A stretch of DNA of 64,000 nucleotides from Megascapheus bottae (GCA_024803745.1 JANJXV010000004.1:51898358-51962357), one strand, 5' to 3'; numbered from the stretch's first letter, positions 1 through 12,559 are shown. The notes: a model not told the origin generated them from the sequence alone. Numbers and translations: made by a program.

Positions 1-96
1 AAAGTGCTAATATGCACTAATTTTTATAGGTATGAAGAGTCAGCATGACTACCTAACACAGTGCTAAGTTTAGGCAGTTTCTAATTCCATGTTAAA

Positions 97-182
97 ACTG
101 GGCATGGTGCAATGACCATCTAGTTTTATCTACTTAGAAGTCAAAAGCAAAAGAATCCTGAGTTCAAGACAAGTCTCGGGTC
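97..182 (+). mobile_element. B1-like SINE relic, partial
   Basis: The segment keeps the order of a 7SL-derived B1 monomer: a GGGCATGGTG-like start, a degraded A-box region, then a CCTGAGTTCAAGAC stretch that fits the B box and the following conserved block. It is short and diverged, with no clear A-rich tail or target-site duplication. It could be the left half of one of the dimeric SINEs found elsewhere in the window. Confidence 0.45.
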
Positions 183-629
183 TTTTCTAATTTACAATTG
201 AAAAAGTGTAGGTAAATAGTTAATATCATTTTCAGAACTTAGAGAACTTGTATGACAATTTTAAGCATGTGGCTTATCCTTAGAAAGTTAACTAGGTGGA
301 TACTCTTGTATCCAATATTAATATATGTCTGCAAAATAAAAAATAACCTAAGTATGATAGTTGGTTTTATATATCTTATATAATATACATAATATAGATG
401 GCAGAAATAATAGGACCTTGAAGGGTACAATGATAATAATGCCGAAAAGTGACCAAAATTAATATTGCCAATAATGACTATTGTAAGTTAGACATATTTG
501 AAATAGACATCACAAATAAGGCAGAACAGTCATTAATAATGACGAAACAAGATGAAGAAATATAGCTTAATTTTCATTTTAGATGAGCATAACAAGGATT
601 AAACAGTACTAATTGTTTGAAAGCAAACT
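183..629. other. Unassigned AT-rich stretch
   Basis: AT-rich sequence with short TA-rich runs near 310-400. I recognise no gene, RNA or repeat family. Confidence 0.5.
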
Positions 630-850
630 TTGGAGGCAGAAACCCAAATCTAGCTCAAAATCTAGTTCTCAAAATCTAGACTCAAAATCTAGTTCTGCAT
701 TTTCCTAAATATGGAAAGTTTCTTATTCTCTAAGTCGACGTTTGCTCATCTGCAAAATGGGGGAAATTCTAGTGAGTATTAAAAGACAATATCCAGCTGG
801 AGTGATACAAAGCACAAAAAAGTGTTAATATTTATTAATAACCACCACTA
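630..850 (+). mobile_element. MIR SINE relic
   Basis: The block TTGCTCATCTGCAAAATGGG at about 744-763 is the hallmark of the MIR core. It is followed by a degraded GTTAATATTTATTAATAA stretch where MIR ends in a CAATAAATGTT-like sequence. The copy is strongly diverged, as expected for this old mammal-wide family. Confidence 0.55.
648..697 (+). repeat. Short tandem repeat, 12-16 bp unit
   Basis: About three and a half imperfect copies of an ATCTAG-NN-TCAAA unit follow one another inside the MIR relic. The array probably arose by slippage after insertion. Confidence 0.6.
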
Positions 851-3665
851 ATACCAATAACTTTTTTATACAGTAGTTATCTTAAATTGCTAGTATTTAT
901 TAGTTTTGACTCTTCTCTCCATTCAAAGTGCATAATCTGATGCTTGCTGCTGTCTGGACTATTATATATTCAAAATATTTAAAAGTATCTCACAGATTAC
1001 ATGTTCTTTAAAGAAACTGAAAAGACCCCCTAACTCCAAGGTTTATTATTTATAGCGTTCATTTTCCTAAGCAGTCCAAATCTGCCCTACTTTACGCTCT
1101 CATATATGGGATTCTCCTAATTACATACATTGTTAAGAAAAAAAAGTACAGCCCATGTTTCTTTAGTGTCATTTAATAAAATTAAACCAATCAATCAATA
1201 AATCTCATTTTCAGTCGTACATTACTTTGCAAGCTAGCAGATTGCCCTTGTGAAGGGAGTCTAGGGACTGCAATGAGTACATGGTCCCTTTAGGTTTGAT
1301 CATTTCGCTTCTGAAGCTATTTAATCCGTAAAGCCTAGAACATGGTGAAATACTTTCATTAGCCATACTTTTGGTCAGGGGAAGAGAGAATAAAGACTTT
1401 CCTTTGTGGTTATGACTTGAGTGTTTTTGAATTACTAGTTTATGAACACTGATAATTCGGTGGCTCATAAGCTCATCTTATTTAGTCCCTTGTTTAGGTT
1501 GCAACTCTGAGCTATTTAGTTGCTATAGTGACAGTAACGATCAAGGTTGATTGGAAGAAGATAACATCTTATTTGGGATTTTTTTTTAATGGGAGAATGC
1601 ATTCCATGTTGCCCTATTAGACAAGATATTGGGTTACATCCAGTTTGATTAGCATATCTTACTTTTTTTTTTAGGACAGACTCTTTCAGTGTGATACTTT
1701 ATGACTAAACTTTCTAAGAAATGACTTGGGATTTAACAAGCTTAAGATAACCTAATCTCCATCTAATGGGATTTTCCTGAAAGAAGTTGCTCAGACTATG
1801 AATCATTATAAAAGAAGACATAAACTCAATTTAATATCAAATAGCCAAGCTCAGAAGTTCAAGAAATGTACAATAAACCTTTTTCATTGATAAAATAACA
1901 TAAGAATCTATTAAGAGTCAGGAAACTATAGGAATTCAGCAATAAGTAAATTATGAGGGTTCATTTCCTTTTAATTCTCTGATCCCAGCTGGAGCAAGGT
2001 GTGATTGGAGAATGGTTTAATTGTTCATGCACATGTGTCTTTGGAGTCAATTGAAAAATAATATCCTGGGCATAATAAGACCTCCAGAATTTCTGACATT
2101 TTTATATCTTTCACAGTCAAGACATTGTCAAAAAGTCAGGTACTGAAACTCCTAAAAACTTATGGACATATTCAGAGTAGAAAGGAATAAAAATCAGGTA
2201 GTATATCAATATGCACAGCTGGAATGCAGATGTTCAGTTGAATGATCTCAGTACTTAGAGAGTGCTATTAAACCTGTTACTTACTCAAATGAGAAATTCC
2301 CATAATTTATTGTTCTCCTATTTGAGTTATTTTCCTACTCCAAAATAACTTTAGAAATATTATTTCTATTATTATTGTTATTGTTGTTGAAACCAATTAC
2401 CACAAAAATCTGACTTCATGCAGTACAGTTCATGAGTGCTGAGAAACGCCCAAGGCTGCTGTCAATCAAATTAACCATGAATTACTAGTTGTTCATGGTA
2501 TCCGGAAATGACTTGATAAATGTGTGCGATCCAGTAAAATATAACAGTATTGGTTATGCTTGCTTTTAAAGTAGACTTTTTTGATCATGTACATGAAAAA
2601 TCATAATTTTAACTGGGCTTTCCTTATCAAAGAAAGAATGTTACACCAGTTGTTGGAGTAGCAGTGGTTATACATTCACAAGCTTTCACAGCACTTACAT
2701 TGAAAGAGGCCCATTTTGTATGAGTAGTAGCCAGTCACTCTCAGCTTCCACATTATTGGTTCAGTCCAATTATCCATTATGTTTAAAACATTAAAGATGA
2801 AAAAAATTGAGTCATATCAATATTATTTAATGTTGCATGGCCACTTTAGGTACTCATTACATGACCTCTTAATCTATGAATTACGACCAGGATTTCTACA
2901 GGTTCAAACTGGAGGACAAAGTAGCTTATGATGCTAGAAATTCTTTATGAGAGGCCCAGAGGAGCTAGTAAACAAAATTTCCATTCTGAAATTACCTTAA
3001 GCCTGAGCACTGGGCCCACTGCCTGCCCCCTCTAGAAGGAGGAAGATACTTTTTCTCATAGTCTCTTATTAAAAACAAAAATTAAATGCCTGTGAATTGG
3101 TGCTCTCTGGGCTGGCTATGTTATATCCCTGAACACACAATTAGTTAATTATATTTTAGACAAAAGAGAGCTGGGGTAATTCACAGCATAAATTCCAGCT
3201 AGGGAATAGAAATTGATACATGAAATATGTATCAATACAAGTATAAATTCATGCATATGTGTTCTCTGTGGACTGGAGCTATTAAAGGCCATTAAAAACA
3301 CTGAAGCAAATAGCTCCTGGAGACTATCCTGCAAGAGTCTTCTTTATAAGCAGAAGGCAAATAATCCCTACTCACCTATTTCACTGCTTTGTCTCCCCAA
3401 CATAATATTAAACTATTATATTGTATTTGTGATGTTGCCTGAGCATGCAAGTATTGGCAAATAAAAAGTACCCCAAATATTTCAGATGATTTGAATAAAC
3501 CTAAAAATAAAAAATACAGATTTAGATTAGATAATTTTAAAAGGTTAAATTTATCAGCATCATTTCTAATCCTTACTTGATCTTTCACTTACTATCTCAT
3601 TTAATGCTTTCTTTTATCCCAAAAGCTGTCTTTGTGCGGTCTGAGAATTCCTCTCAAATTATCAT
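851..3665. other. Unassigned intergenic stretch
   Basis: About 2.8 kb of AT-rich DNA without a recognisable gene or repeat family. It holds a short ATT/GTT-rich run at about 2366-2390 and a slightly GC-richer patch near 3000-3050. Reading frames are short and show no family resemblance. Confidence 0.5.
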
Positions 3666-3870
3666 TCTATCATCTTCTTTCCCTTTCTTTTCCTTGCCTT
3701 TCCTTTCCTTTCCCTTTCCCTTTCCCTTTCCCTTTCCCTTTCCCTTTCCCTTTCCCTTTCCCTTTCCCTTCCCTTCCCTTCCTCCATCTTTCTTTTCCTT
3801 CCCCTTTTTCCTTCCTTCCCTCCTTCCTTCCTTCCTTCCTTCCTTTTTTTCATCATCTATCTATGTAATT
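3666..3870. repeat. Polypyrimidine microsatellite, TTTCCC/CCTT
   Basis: Pure pyrimidine tract. It starts as irregular CTTT/CCTT, becomes a regular TTTCCC hexamer array at about 3708-3770, and ends as CCTT tetramers at about 3810-3845. It directly abuts the 3' end of the minus-strand SINE that follows, so it most likely grew from that SINE's A-rich tail. The long frames through it are low-complexity artefacts. Confidence 0.9.
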
Positions 3871-3879
3871 TATTGTGAT

Positions 3880-4098
3880 TGTCCTGGGGCTTGAATTCAG
3901 GGACTGGGCACTGTCCCTGAACTTTTGCACTCAAGCACGATACTCTAACACTTCAACCACAGCTCCACTTCCAGTATTTTTATGATTTATTGGAGATGAA
4001 TTTGCGGAAATGTCCTGTGAAGGGTGACTTGGAGACTTGATCCTCAGATCTCTGCTTCCTGAGTAGTTAGGATTATAGTCTTGAGCCACTGCAACCTA
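3880..4098 (-). mobile_element. B1-like/Geo dimeric SINE
   Basis: Read on the minus strand it starts with a GTGGCTCA-like 7SL-derived block, continues through a conserved GATCTGAGGATCAAG segment, and ends in the right module with CAAGCCCCAGGAC. The order and roughly 220 bp length match the other B1-like/Geo copies. The tail side leads into the polypyrimidine tract. Confidence 0.8.
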
Positions 4099-4632
4099 CT
4101 TCTACTCTCTAATATTTGAATACCTCCATCTCTAAATTACATTGTAGAGCCTGAAGCTGTTACGTGTTTAACAAACAGGTCCTGTTGCATGAACTAAGGA
4201 AACCTTCATGAGGATGCTACTTTCTGCCTGCTCCTTATCAGGAATATTAATGGTAATAGAAAACTTTCATAGCCCTGCTAGGTAGAGAATGGAATATAAA
4301 TACATATCGACTCCAAACCACAAGCACTAAATACTGATATGCATGTTCCTATGTTGTTTAAACAGAACTGTACCTGGAAATCTACTAGTCATAGCCACTC
4401 TAGTATAATTCTTCATTGAGCTATTCAATCTTATGTACAAATACACTGAGAAGACAAGTAAGTAAAAACTTAGGAGAATTGGCTCTATTTTCTTTTAACT
4501 AATCATTTAACTGCTATGTTTCCCTACCCTTCATCCCACTGTTTAAACCAAAATGAGAAGCATTTTCTTCCTTACGACCTTTCTTACTTTTACCTTTTGT
4601 GTCTAATCCTCTAAGAAATATTCTTTTTATTT
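4099..4632. other. Unassigned stretch
   Basis: Unique-looking AT-rich sequence between two SINEs, with no recognised gene or repeat. Confidence 0.5.
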
Positions 4633-4649
4633 CTGAGATAATATTTTTT

Positions 4650-4833
4650 GCCTGTCCTGGACTTGAGCTCAGGGCCTAAACACTATACTTGGGCTTTCTC
4701 AAGGCTAGGGCTCTCCCACTTGAGCCACAGCACCACTTCCGACTTTTTTCTGTGTATGTGGTACTGAGAAATCAAACCTGAATCTTTGTGCATGCTAGGC
4801 AAGCATTCTTACCACTAAGCCAAACTCCTGGCC
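4650..4833 (-). mobile_element. IDL-Geo dimeric SINE
   Basis: On the minus strand the element begins with the ID-like monomer (GCCAGGAGTTTGGCTTAGTGG) and ends with the Geo module (CTGAGCTCAAGTCCAGGAC). It is flanked by a perfect 17 bp direct repeat, CTGAGATAATATTTTTT, at 4633-4649 and 4834-4850. That is the target-site duplication expected of L1-driven retrotransposition. Confidence 0.9.
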
Positions 4834-4850
4834 CTGAGATAATATTTTTT

Positions 4851-6150
4851 TTTAAAGAGAAGCAAATTATGTAAGAGGAATAGATTTTATATAGAGATGC
4901 ATGTGTTCAGGTATGTAATGTGTGTAATATATATTTATATATACATATATATGCATATACATACCTATTTGTGATGCTGACTGTATACTCTTTTGTGTTT
5001 ACTTTAGAAAGACATTTCAGTTATCATGTTTGCTTGTTTTTTATAAAGGACCTTTATACATCTGAACCTGAGAGCTTACTACTATCCTGTGCTGTATTAG
5101 GAATCATATGCTGCTCACACAATGAACATGTACTAAGAACTACAAATACCCCAGGCTCATAGCACAGGATTTGTGATTCTATTTACTCTTTTAAAAAATG
5201 ATTGAAGCTTTTGAATTGTCTATGACACAGTTACATTTATTTTTCTACTTATTTCTTTTTTAAAAAAAAAAAGATACCATGACTAAGTGAGTGGGAGGTT
5301 GTAGTTTTTATCCATACCCAACTGAAAAACACAAACTATTTCAGAGGACAGGCAGAATTTCATTTTTCAGATGTGCTTGAGTAGGAAAAGTCAAATTAAT
5401 TGACTAGTCAAACTCTTCCCAGCTGGAAGGAATAAAAGAGCTCCTTGTGTGACCAGTTATTGTTTTTTTTTTCATGTTTCCTAGTGTCCGTTTTCTTGTG
5501 TTGTTCCCATTCTAATTCATGGTTCCAGGACAATAAACAATTAACATGTCTTGCCACTGAAAAAAATTGTTAAACAATTCCTATTATCCTTGCATCTTTA
5601 TGAATGTTGATATAAATTGAATATTGCATCTTTATGAATGTTGACATAAATTGAATACACATGAAGTATAAGATTATTCTTTCAATTCCAGAGAGAAAGA
5701 GGCACCAGAACTTCAGATAGTTTTATTTTCATCAACATGCAAGAATAAATAAAATTTGTTTTATATTTTTGGTATGCAATTTGGTATTTAATAATTTTAA
5801 ATAATACTAAACAGGTAATTATTGGAAACTGAAGAGAAAATGTCCTTTGGAAAACTAGAACTTAATCTTTGACTTTTTACTTTCATGTTTATACTTGAGA
5901 AAAAATATATTTAGAATGTGTGCTTTTATAATAAATTATTTAGATATTTTAAGCTTGCTAATGGTTTAGATTATTACTATTGAAGGAAATACAACAGTAA
6001 ATCCTTTATGGTAAAACCGAGAATATGATCCTAAAATAAGTAAAAATAACAGTAAGTTAAAATTATCACATTATAATTCATGAGATAATTTCCTTTATTA
6101 TTAGCTATAAGTATAAATAACTAAGTTCAATTATCTTTATATTTGCTGAT
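4851..6150. other. Unassigned AT-rich stretch
   Basis: About 1.3 kb with TA-rich DNA at about 4915-4965 and a 34 bp tandem duplication at 5591-5658. No gene or further repeat family is recognised. Confidence 0.5.
5591..5658. repeat. Two-copy 34 bp tandem duplication
   Basis: Copies at 5591-5624 and 5625-5658 share TGCATCTTTATGAATGTTGA, then C or T, then ATAAATTGAATA. They differ at about two positions, which points to a fairly recent local duplication. Confidence 0.85.
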
Positions 6151-6158
6151 AATTCTGT

Positions 6159-6275
6159 CATTGATACGCTTTCTCATGTCTTGGTCCCCATTTCCCTACC
6201 CCATCCCTGTACCTCATCTTGTTTTCCTCTCTTCCCTATCTGACTTCAAATAACCAAATACGTATATATAAAATT
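6159..6275 (-). mobile_element. L1 3' UTR fragment
   Basis: The order CATTGATAC, CTCATGTCTTGG, CCATTTCCCT and CAAATAACCAAATA matches the minus-strand L1 3' UTR at about 46043-46145. The fragment lacks the tail-proximal part, which lies instead at 6507-6594. Confidence 0.7.
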
Positions 6276-6292
6276 TTTTGTCGGGGCTGGAG

Positions 6293-6393
6293 TCTCACGG
6301 ATTTTTGTGCCCAGGCTGGCTGTGAGCCTTGATCCTCAGATCTCAACCTCCTGAGTAGTTATGATTACAGGTGTGAGCCACTGGTACCCAGCA
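6293..6393 (-). mobile_element. B1-like SINE left monomer
   Basis: Only the 7SL-like left half is present: on the minus strand GTGGCTCACACCTGTAATC followed by GAGATCTGAGGATCAAGG and the GCCTGGGC block. The Geo right half is missing. It sits against the L1 fragment and may have inserted into it. Confidence 0.75.
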
Positions 6394-6506
6394 ATCTATG
6401 AGATTCTTATGTTGACTTAATAACAAAAAAATACAAGGAAAGCTATGACTCAAATATTGTAGTGCCTGCATTGATTGTTTCATATTTCCTATTCCAATTA
6501 CTTTTG

Positions 6507-6594
6507 TTTATTTTTTATTGTCAGGGGTAATGTATAGAGGGGTTACAGTTACATTTGTCAGGTAGTAGCTGCATTACTTTTCACACATTGATAC
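6507..6594 (-). mobile_element. L1 3' end fragment, tail-proximal
   Basis: T-rich start, then a GAGGGGTTACAGTTACATTTG block and a terminal CACATTGATACC. This is the tail-proximal 90 bp of the L1 3' UTR seen complete at 45966-46373. It ends at the same consensus point where the 6159-6275 fragment begins. Confidence 0.7.
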
Positions 6595-6963
6595 CTATTT
6601 GTTTATTTAATTTTATGTGTTCATTGTTTGGTATTAGAGAATTCCCACCAATGTAGGAAAATTAGACTCTGGCACCTGACCTGTTATTACTGTGTAGATA
6701 AAAATCTCTCTCTAAATGTTATAAGACCTAGACTCTGATGCTTATTATTTAAGTCATATTTTACTACACATTCATAAGAGAATTCTAGGTGCTCTAACTT
6801 ATCAGCCTATCTCTAATTTATGGTTATTTTATCCTGATATAGTTATATTTTATCCTGATGTAGTTATTTTATTTTTAGATACCTTATAGATTCTTTACAC
6901 TTCAACATCAACTGTGTAGATAAGCATGTAAAATGCATAGTAATAGAAATAGTCAACAACAAT

Positions 6964-7567
6964 GAATGGATTAAGAAGGTATTGTATATATACACACTAG
7001 AATTCTATGCTGCTATCAGAAAGAATAGTATTGCCCCATTTGTAAGGAAATGGAAAGACTTGGAAAAACGTCATTTTAAGGGAAGTAAACCAGACCCAAA
7101 GAAACACAGGCTTCTTGGTTTCCTTAATTTGTAACAATTAGTATGTATTTAAGATTTTCCCAAAGGTGAATCATAATAGCTCAAAAGCTATGTACATATG
7201 TCCATATAGGATGAAGCTAAGTGAATTAAACTCTAGGATACAGAAACAAGAGGTTTATCTTCATGATTGTTATTCTTAATGTACTATGTGAAGTGATTTC
7301 TTTTCTCTTTTTGCTTTTCCCTTATGGTTAATCTTGTGCTGTTAATGTATCTGACTTTGTTACCTGATATATCATATATTCATTTATTTATTTATTTGAA
7401 ATAGGAAAGGGAAAGGATAAAATGAGATGATTGGGGGAGGTGGGAGGAAGGATATTGGGAGAAAAACATGACAAAGGGTATCAATATTCAAGAGGTAATG
7501 TACCCACTACCTGATGAATGTAACTGTAAACCCTGTATATATTACCCCAACAATAAAGCACAATAAA
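6964..7567 (+). mobile_element. 5'-truncated L1 with target-site duplication
   Basis: The first ~170 bp are the end of ORF2, with recognisable residues EFYAAIRK and KWKDLEK. A 3' UTR with a G-rich purine stretch at about 7423-7460 follows, then an AATAAA signal and a short A-tail. A near-perfect 17 bp duplication (AAATAGTCAAC, A or G, ACAAT) flanks it at 6947-6963 and 7568-7584. Length is about 0.6 kb of an expected 6-7 kb, so it is a dead copy. Confidence 0.88.
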
Positions 7568-7584
7568 AAATAGTCAACGACAAT

Positions 7585-10500
7585 AAGATCTCTCTGATAC
7601 AATAATAATAACTTGAATTCTCACCATTTGTGATTTTCAGCTTGTTCTTTAACTCATAGCCAAATCAGAGTTAGAGAATTTATCTTTGTGAGGGGAAAAA
7701 CAATTTCTTATTATTTGTATGATTTCTATTGCATTACTCTCAAAAATTTAGGCTTCAGATAAAGATAACCTATGTAAAATGATAAAAATCTTTTCAAAAT
7801 AGAAATTAGAAAAAATAAACTTGTTCTTCCAAAGAAAAATCTTAAAACAAAAAACTCATTGCTGAAATGGAAATCTACTTACAATTTTATATGAAAATAT
7901 AAAGAACATTTCTATTTTCCTAATAATGTATAAATATATTATAGATATTAATATCTTGCATAGGAAGTAAGAAAGGTAGTAAACACAGAAGGAAAAGAAA
8001 GAAACATGGAATGGAGAAATTTTTTAGAGACTATTAAGTAAGTGACTATGAACTACTGGAATCAAACTGGAATTTACTGTCCAGATTAGGAAATCATCAG
8101 ATAGAGGAAGTAATATTTCACACAGAGCTTTCTGGAATCAATCTGTTTGTACTTGGTTCATAACATATCCTGTAAATGCATGCACTTGGTCACTCAGCAC
8201 TTATCTAATTATTACAGTGTATTCATGTCACCTTAGTCCATTTAAAGTATATTTAAAGTATACCATCGTTCTTTTTCTTGCAATGTGATGCTAAGATAAA
8301 AGCAACTCATCCAACTCTACAAGAAACAAAAATATCTCGATTTAAAGATATTGGCACTTTATGTTTTATTGGCCTTTATTATTGTGATCTTAAAGGACAA
8401 TATAACATTATAATTGCATAAATCTCCAGTGTGATACTCAAGTGATAGAAGAGGTATTATTATACATGAAAAAAATAAAATGAGCTTTTGGAGGTAGCAG
8501 TCTTTCAGTATTGGCATTAAGGATAGAAAAATGTCTGTTACTATAACTACAACAATAGAAGAATGCACGCAATTATTCTATTCATAACTTTGGATCAAAC
8601 ACAATAATGTGATTTAGCCTTTTGTCAGTCTTTTAGGACATTGTACACAGAGAGAGGATATTGGATTTATTAAACACTTAAGACCCAAAAAGAATGGGTG
8701 GTTTCTAACAATATAAAGAGATTTGATTTGTCTTGTTGAATTACCAGGCTACTGAAAATGTAATTCACTAATACTAATACCATTGTTCATATGTCTGGTA
8801 ATACAAATAGCACCCGTATTTTCATAACAATGGATACTAACACATATACTAACACATTTTCATTTGCAATTTTTTCAAAGAACAAGCAAAATCTAGCAGT
8901 AAATTCTCAACAGGGAAGAGCAATAGTCCATATTTCTCTCTTGCAAACATATTCCATTCTTGGCATATTATGTCTTCAAAATCTCCTTTATAAGAGGTCT
9001 CCCGCATTCACTGCTTATAGAAAAAGACTTTCGGTAGATTCAGCAATAATATCAATTTTAATTTAAATCATGGAATAATGATGTTTTTAATATTTCAAAC
9101 CAATGTTCATAAACAAATGTATAAAATATTTTAAAATTTTTGAGTAAAAAAATAGATCCTTTCAAAAATTCATCATCATGAAAGTTCTATTTCTCTAGTT
9201 CTATTTCTCAAAATGTGTTTAGCAGTAGAATGATGTTAGCATTTAGTTTCAGAGTATTATAATTCGTATATGCAAGAAACATTTCATTAAACTGCAGAAA
9301 CATTAATATGTTAGGTAAATGAAACAGTCTTCCCTCTAAGTAATAAAATATGCAGAACACACCAAAGGTTCTTTTCCTGAAAAACCTTTCTTCCATAAAC
9401 ACACATAAAGCCATTTTTCAGAGAAAGCACTTTAGAGGATAATTACCAAAAAATCAATCTTAATGAACAATGACAGGTTGATCATTAATATACTCTCAAA
9501 GTTTATGTTACATGTTAAGTCATTTTGAGTAGCTTCACTTTTATATATCATACCAATAATTTCTATTCACTTCAGTTCCCAAACAAAATTATTTTGAGCA
9601 TAGTTTATTTTTTGCTCAAGTAATAAAATATAAATAATGATTCAAGTTAAACACCAATCATTTTACTAAAACTAATCAGATTGAATTCCATGATTATTTA
9701 AAGCCTGCAAATTAAATATGCATTTACAATGACAGATAAATCCATGAAAAATTAATCTGACACATTCCACATTATAGGAACATGAGATGTAAGATATAAG
9801 ACATTTGATATAAGATATTCTGTTGCTGTACAGATTTATCATGCAGTTTGCAATCTATGCAAATCAATATTAAAGTTACATCTACTCATGTTTTTCTTTG
9901 AAATGTATTTACTGTATCTATGATGTCATGCAGTAAACTGAGGGCATGATGATGAATTTGATAGTTCAGCAACTTTTCCCCTGACTCATACCTAAGACAA
10001 ATGATTAGCTAAAAAGTTTTGATTAAGAGTAATGTAGAGTTAGATTAATTATGCGTAAAACATCTATACTTTTTACAAACTTTTTCTTATTTTTTTAACA
10101 GGATGCACCAAACATAATGTTGCTTAAAGTAGTTGTTTAATCTTTTTTACTTGGAATTCACTAATGGTTGAGTTGCATAATGACAAATTATTTTTCAGTG
10201 CTATGCTGTCTTCAGAATACAATAGTTCTCCTAAATTGTCATTTCTTTAATTAGGATCAATTGAAAGAGGAAAGATTAGGGCAATATTTTCTTTAAAAAT
10301 TACACCTATTTTGCTGTAACGGAAAGCTAGAGGGAATCGTTGTTTATCTACAATTCCATTAAGCCATTTAATATTTTCAGTAATAACCATTTACTTTTCT
10401 TACAATTTTTATGGAAATTTAAGAAACTTACAGTGATGTTTGAGTACTTTACAAAGAAAAGTGACAAGTATTTTTATTTTTAGATTTTTTTAAACACATA

Positions 10501-11199
10501 AAGTTTTCATTGCCAAAAATAAAAATTGAAAAAAAATCTGGTTGCATAGTATAGTTAAGTACTAATTTATTTAATATTCACACAGAAAGTCATTAAACTT
10601 TTCCCACTTCTTTGTTGTATAGTTAGTTTCAAAACCAAATAGCTCTTTTAATTCCTCTTTTGAAGAGCTAGAGTCTGTTTCTCTATGCTTTGAATCTCAG
10701 TTGACATTGGAACTGATGACCAAGTTCTAAACTTGGTCACCATGAAGTAATACTTTTGAACTATTTTTGTTGTTCTTGTTGTTGGTGGTGGTGGTGATAG
10801 TCTTTGAATTATGGATTGAATCCAGGGTAGGAGCAATTCATTGCCGTTTAACAGACATAAAATACAATATGTGAATGTATCCAACTTAACTTTGGAAAAG
10901 TACTATCAAAATGTTAGCCAGTTGGAAACCTGTATGTGGCTGTGTATTAAATGATGTTGAGAAATGACTGGTAATTTTTCTAAATTTGATAATGAAACAA
11001 TTTATGTCAAAGAAGTCTCTAAAGAGACTTAGTGTCAAATAGTTATGAATTTTCTTATAGACTGAATTTCTGCCTCTAACATTCATATACCAACCATTTA
11101 CCATCTAAGAATGGAAAAGTATGGAATTCAGGACCTGATTAAATGAATGGATAGTACCTCTGTAAAGAGTAAACTAACTACGCTCTCTGTGCCTCACCA
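7585..11199. other. Unassigned AT-rich stretch
   Basis: About 3.6 kb with no recognised gene or repeat. There is a GTT/GGT-rich trinucleotide run near 10768-10797. Reading frames are short, AT-driven and without motifs. Old diverged transposons may be present below my recognition limit. Confidence 0.5.
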
Positions 11200-11398
11200 T
11201 CTCTCTTCCCCAGCCACAAAGCTACAGGTTCAGCAACAGGTCCTTTTAGAAACAGAAGTATCATATTAGATGTCCAATCTACAGTCATTTGCTATTGTAT
11301 ATCCTGGACTGTGAGAAATAATTGTCTGCTTTTTATAAGTCATTTTGACTGAGTTATCTTTTTATAGCAGCATAAGTAGTAAATATTGAAAAGATTGC
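11200..11398 (+). mobile_element. MLT1-like LTR, 3' part
   Basis: The block GGACTGTGAGAAATAATTG, then a TTTATAAGTCATTTTGACTG-like stretch and TTATAGCAGCATAAG, follows the end of MLT1-type LTRs (ERVL-MaLR), where a polyadenylation region precedes TTATAGCAGC. The upstream half is too diverged to delimit. It could belong to another MaLR subfamily. Confidence 0.5.
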
Positions 11399-11705
11399 AC
11401 ATTTTTTTCAAAACATCAACAAATTAAAATGAGGAACAATTTTTATCTCAAAGCAAAAGCCTAACTTACAGGGTTACCTTCAGTATTGAATGTGAAGTTT
11501 GGTTGTAGGTAATCTAACTCAACAGCCTTCTCATTGCTCTATACTCACATGTTGGTCTTGTACTCTGTACTGTGTTCCCATTTGGGTTTGCATTCCTGTG
11601 ATGTGAATAGAATCGTAGTCAAAGCTGCATATGCCACATGCTATAGTATTAACATGGTCTACAACTCCCTAAGGGCACTTAGATGGAGTGGTACTAGAAA
11701 TCTCT

Positions 11706-11943
11706 TTTTTTTTTTGTCATCAGTTGTAGGGCTTGAACTCTGGGCCTGGGCACTGTTACTGATCTCATCAACTCAAGGCTACCCTCTACCTCTTGAACCA
11801 CAGTGCCATTACCAGTTTTCTGGTGATTACTTAGAGATGAGTCTCATGGACTTTAGTGCCCCGGCTAGCTTTGAACTGCAATCTTCTGATCTCAGCCCCT
11901 GAAAAGCCAGGATTAGAGGTGTGAGTCACCATGCACAGCTGGT
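11706..11943 (-). mobile_element. B1-like/Geo dimeric SINE
   Basis: Full-length dimer of about 238 bp on the minus strand, starting with a GTGACTCACACCTCTAATCC block and ending in the Geo module with an A-tail (T-run at 11706-11716). A 9 bp duplication, GAAATCTCT, lies at 11697-11705 and 11944-11952. The open frame through it is antisense SINE sequence, not a gene. Confidence 0.88.
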
Positions 11944-11952
11944 GAAATCTCT

Positions 11953-12559
11953 AAGAAATGAACCCGGACTGACCACATTGGGTTATAGGAAATGTGATCT
12001 CATAAAAGAATTATGGATGCTCTTAAGCAACCCTTTGATATCTATCCTGAGAAATGGTTAGAAAAAAATCTTGGACTCTGGGCTATGATGGGCAGAAATC
12101 TGTGTAGTGCTGAAGCATGCTGACAATGAGTAGCTGAAGGAGAACAGTCTGTTTCCTTTGTCACGATAAGGCAAAACCCTATGACCTCAAGTCTTGGAGG
12201 AATCATCCAAATGAGAGATGGGAGATCAGGCTAAGGCTGCTTCAGGAGCCTCATGATCATTCAAGTACCGATATTCTTTCCTGGCAGCAAACTTGACAAT
12301 AGAGGGAGAGAATTTTAAGAAGCTACTGAATTTACTATTACTATATACTATTTTGTATAAGAGATTGTGATGGACCTAGTGCTGATGGTGTGAATCTGAT
12401 ATATTATTTGAGGTTCTTTGAACTCAGAGTTCAGTCAAGTGGACCAGAAGCCATGATAGGAAGACAAGGCAGGAGGAGGTCAGTGGAAGTGGTAGAGAGG
12501 CGTTGGGGAGGAGAGGGAACTGCCACCAAGATGGTGCCATGTGCTTTTTCATCTTGCAT
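11953..12559. other. Unassigned stretch
   Basis: Non-repetitive, slightly GC-richer DNA, including a purine-rich patch at 12456-12520. No gene is recognised. Confidence 0.5.

Noticed and set aside
11534..11902. 122-codon open frame
   Set aside because: Its second half is antisense SINE; the first half shows nothing recognisable.
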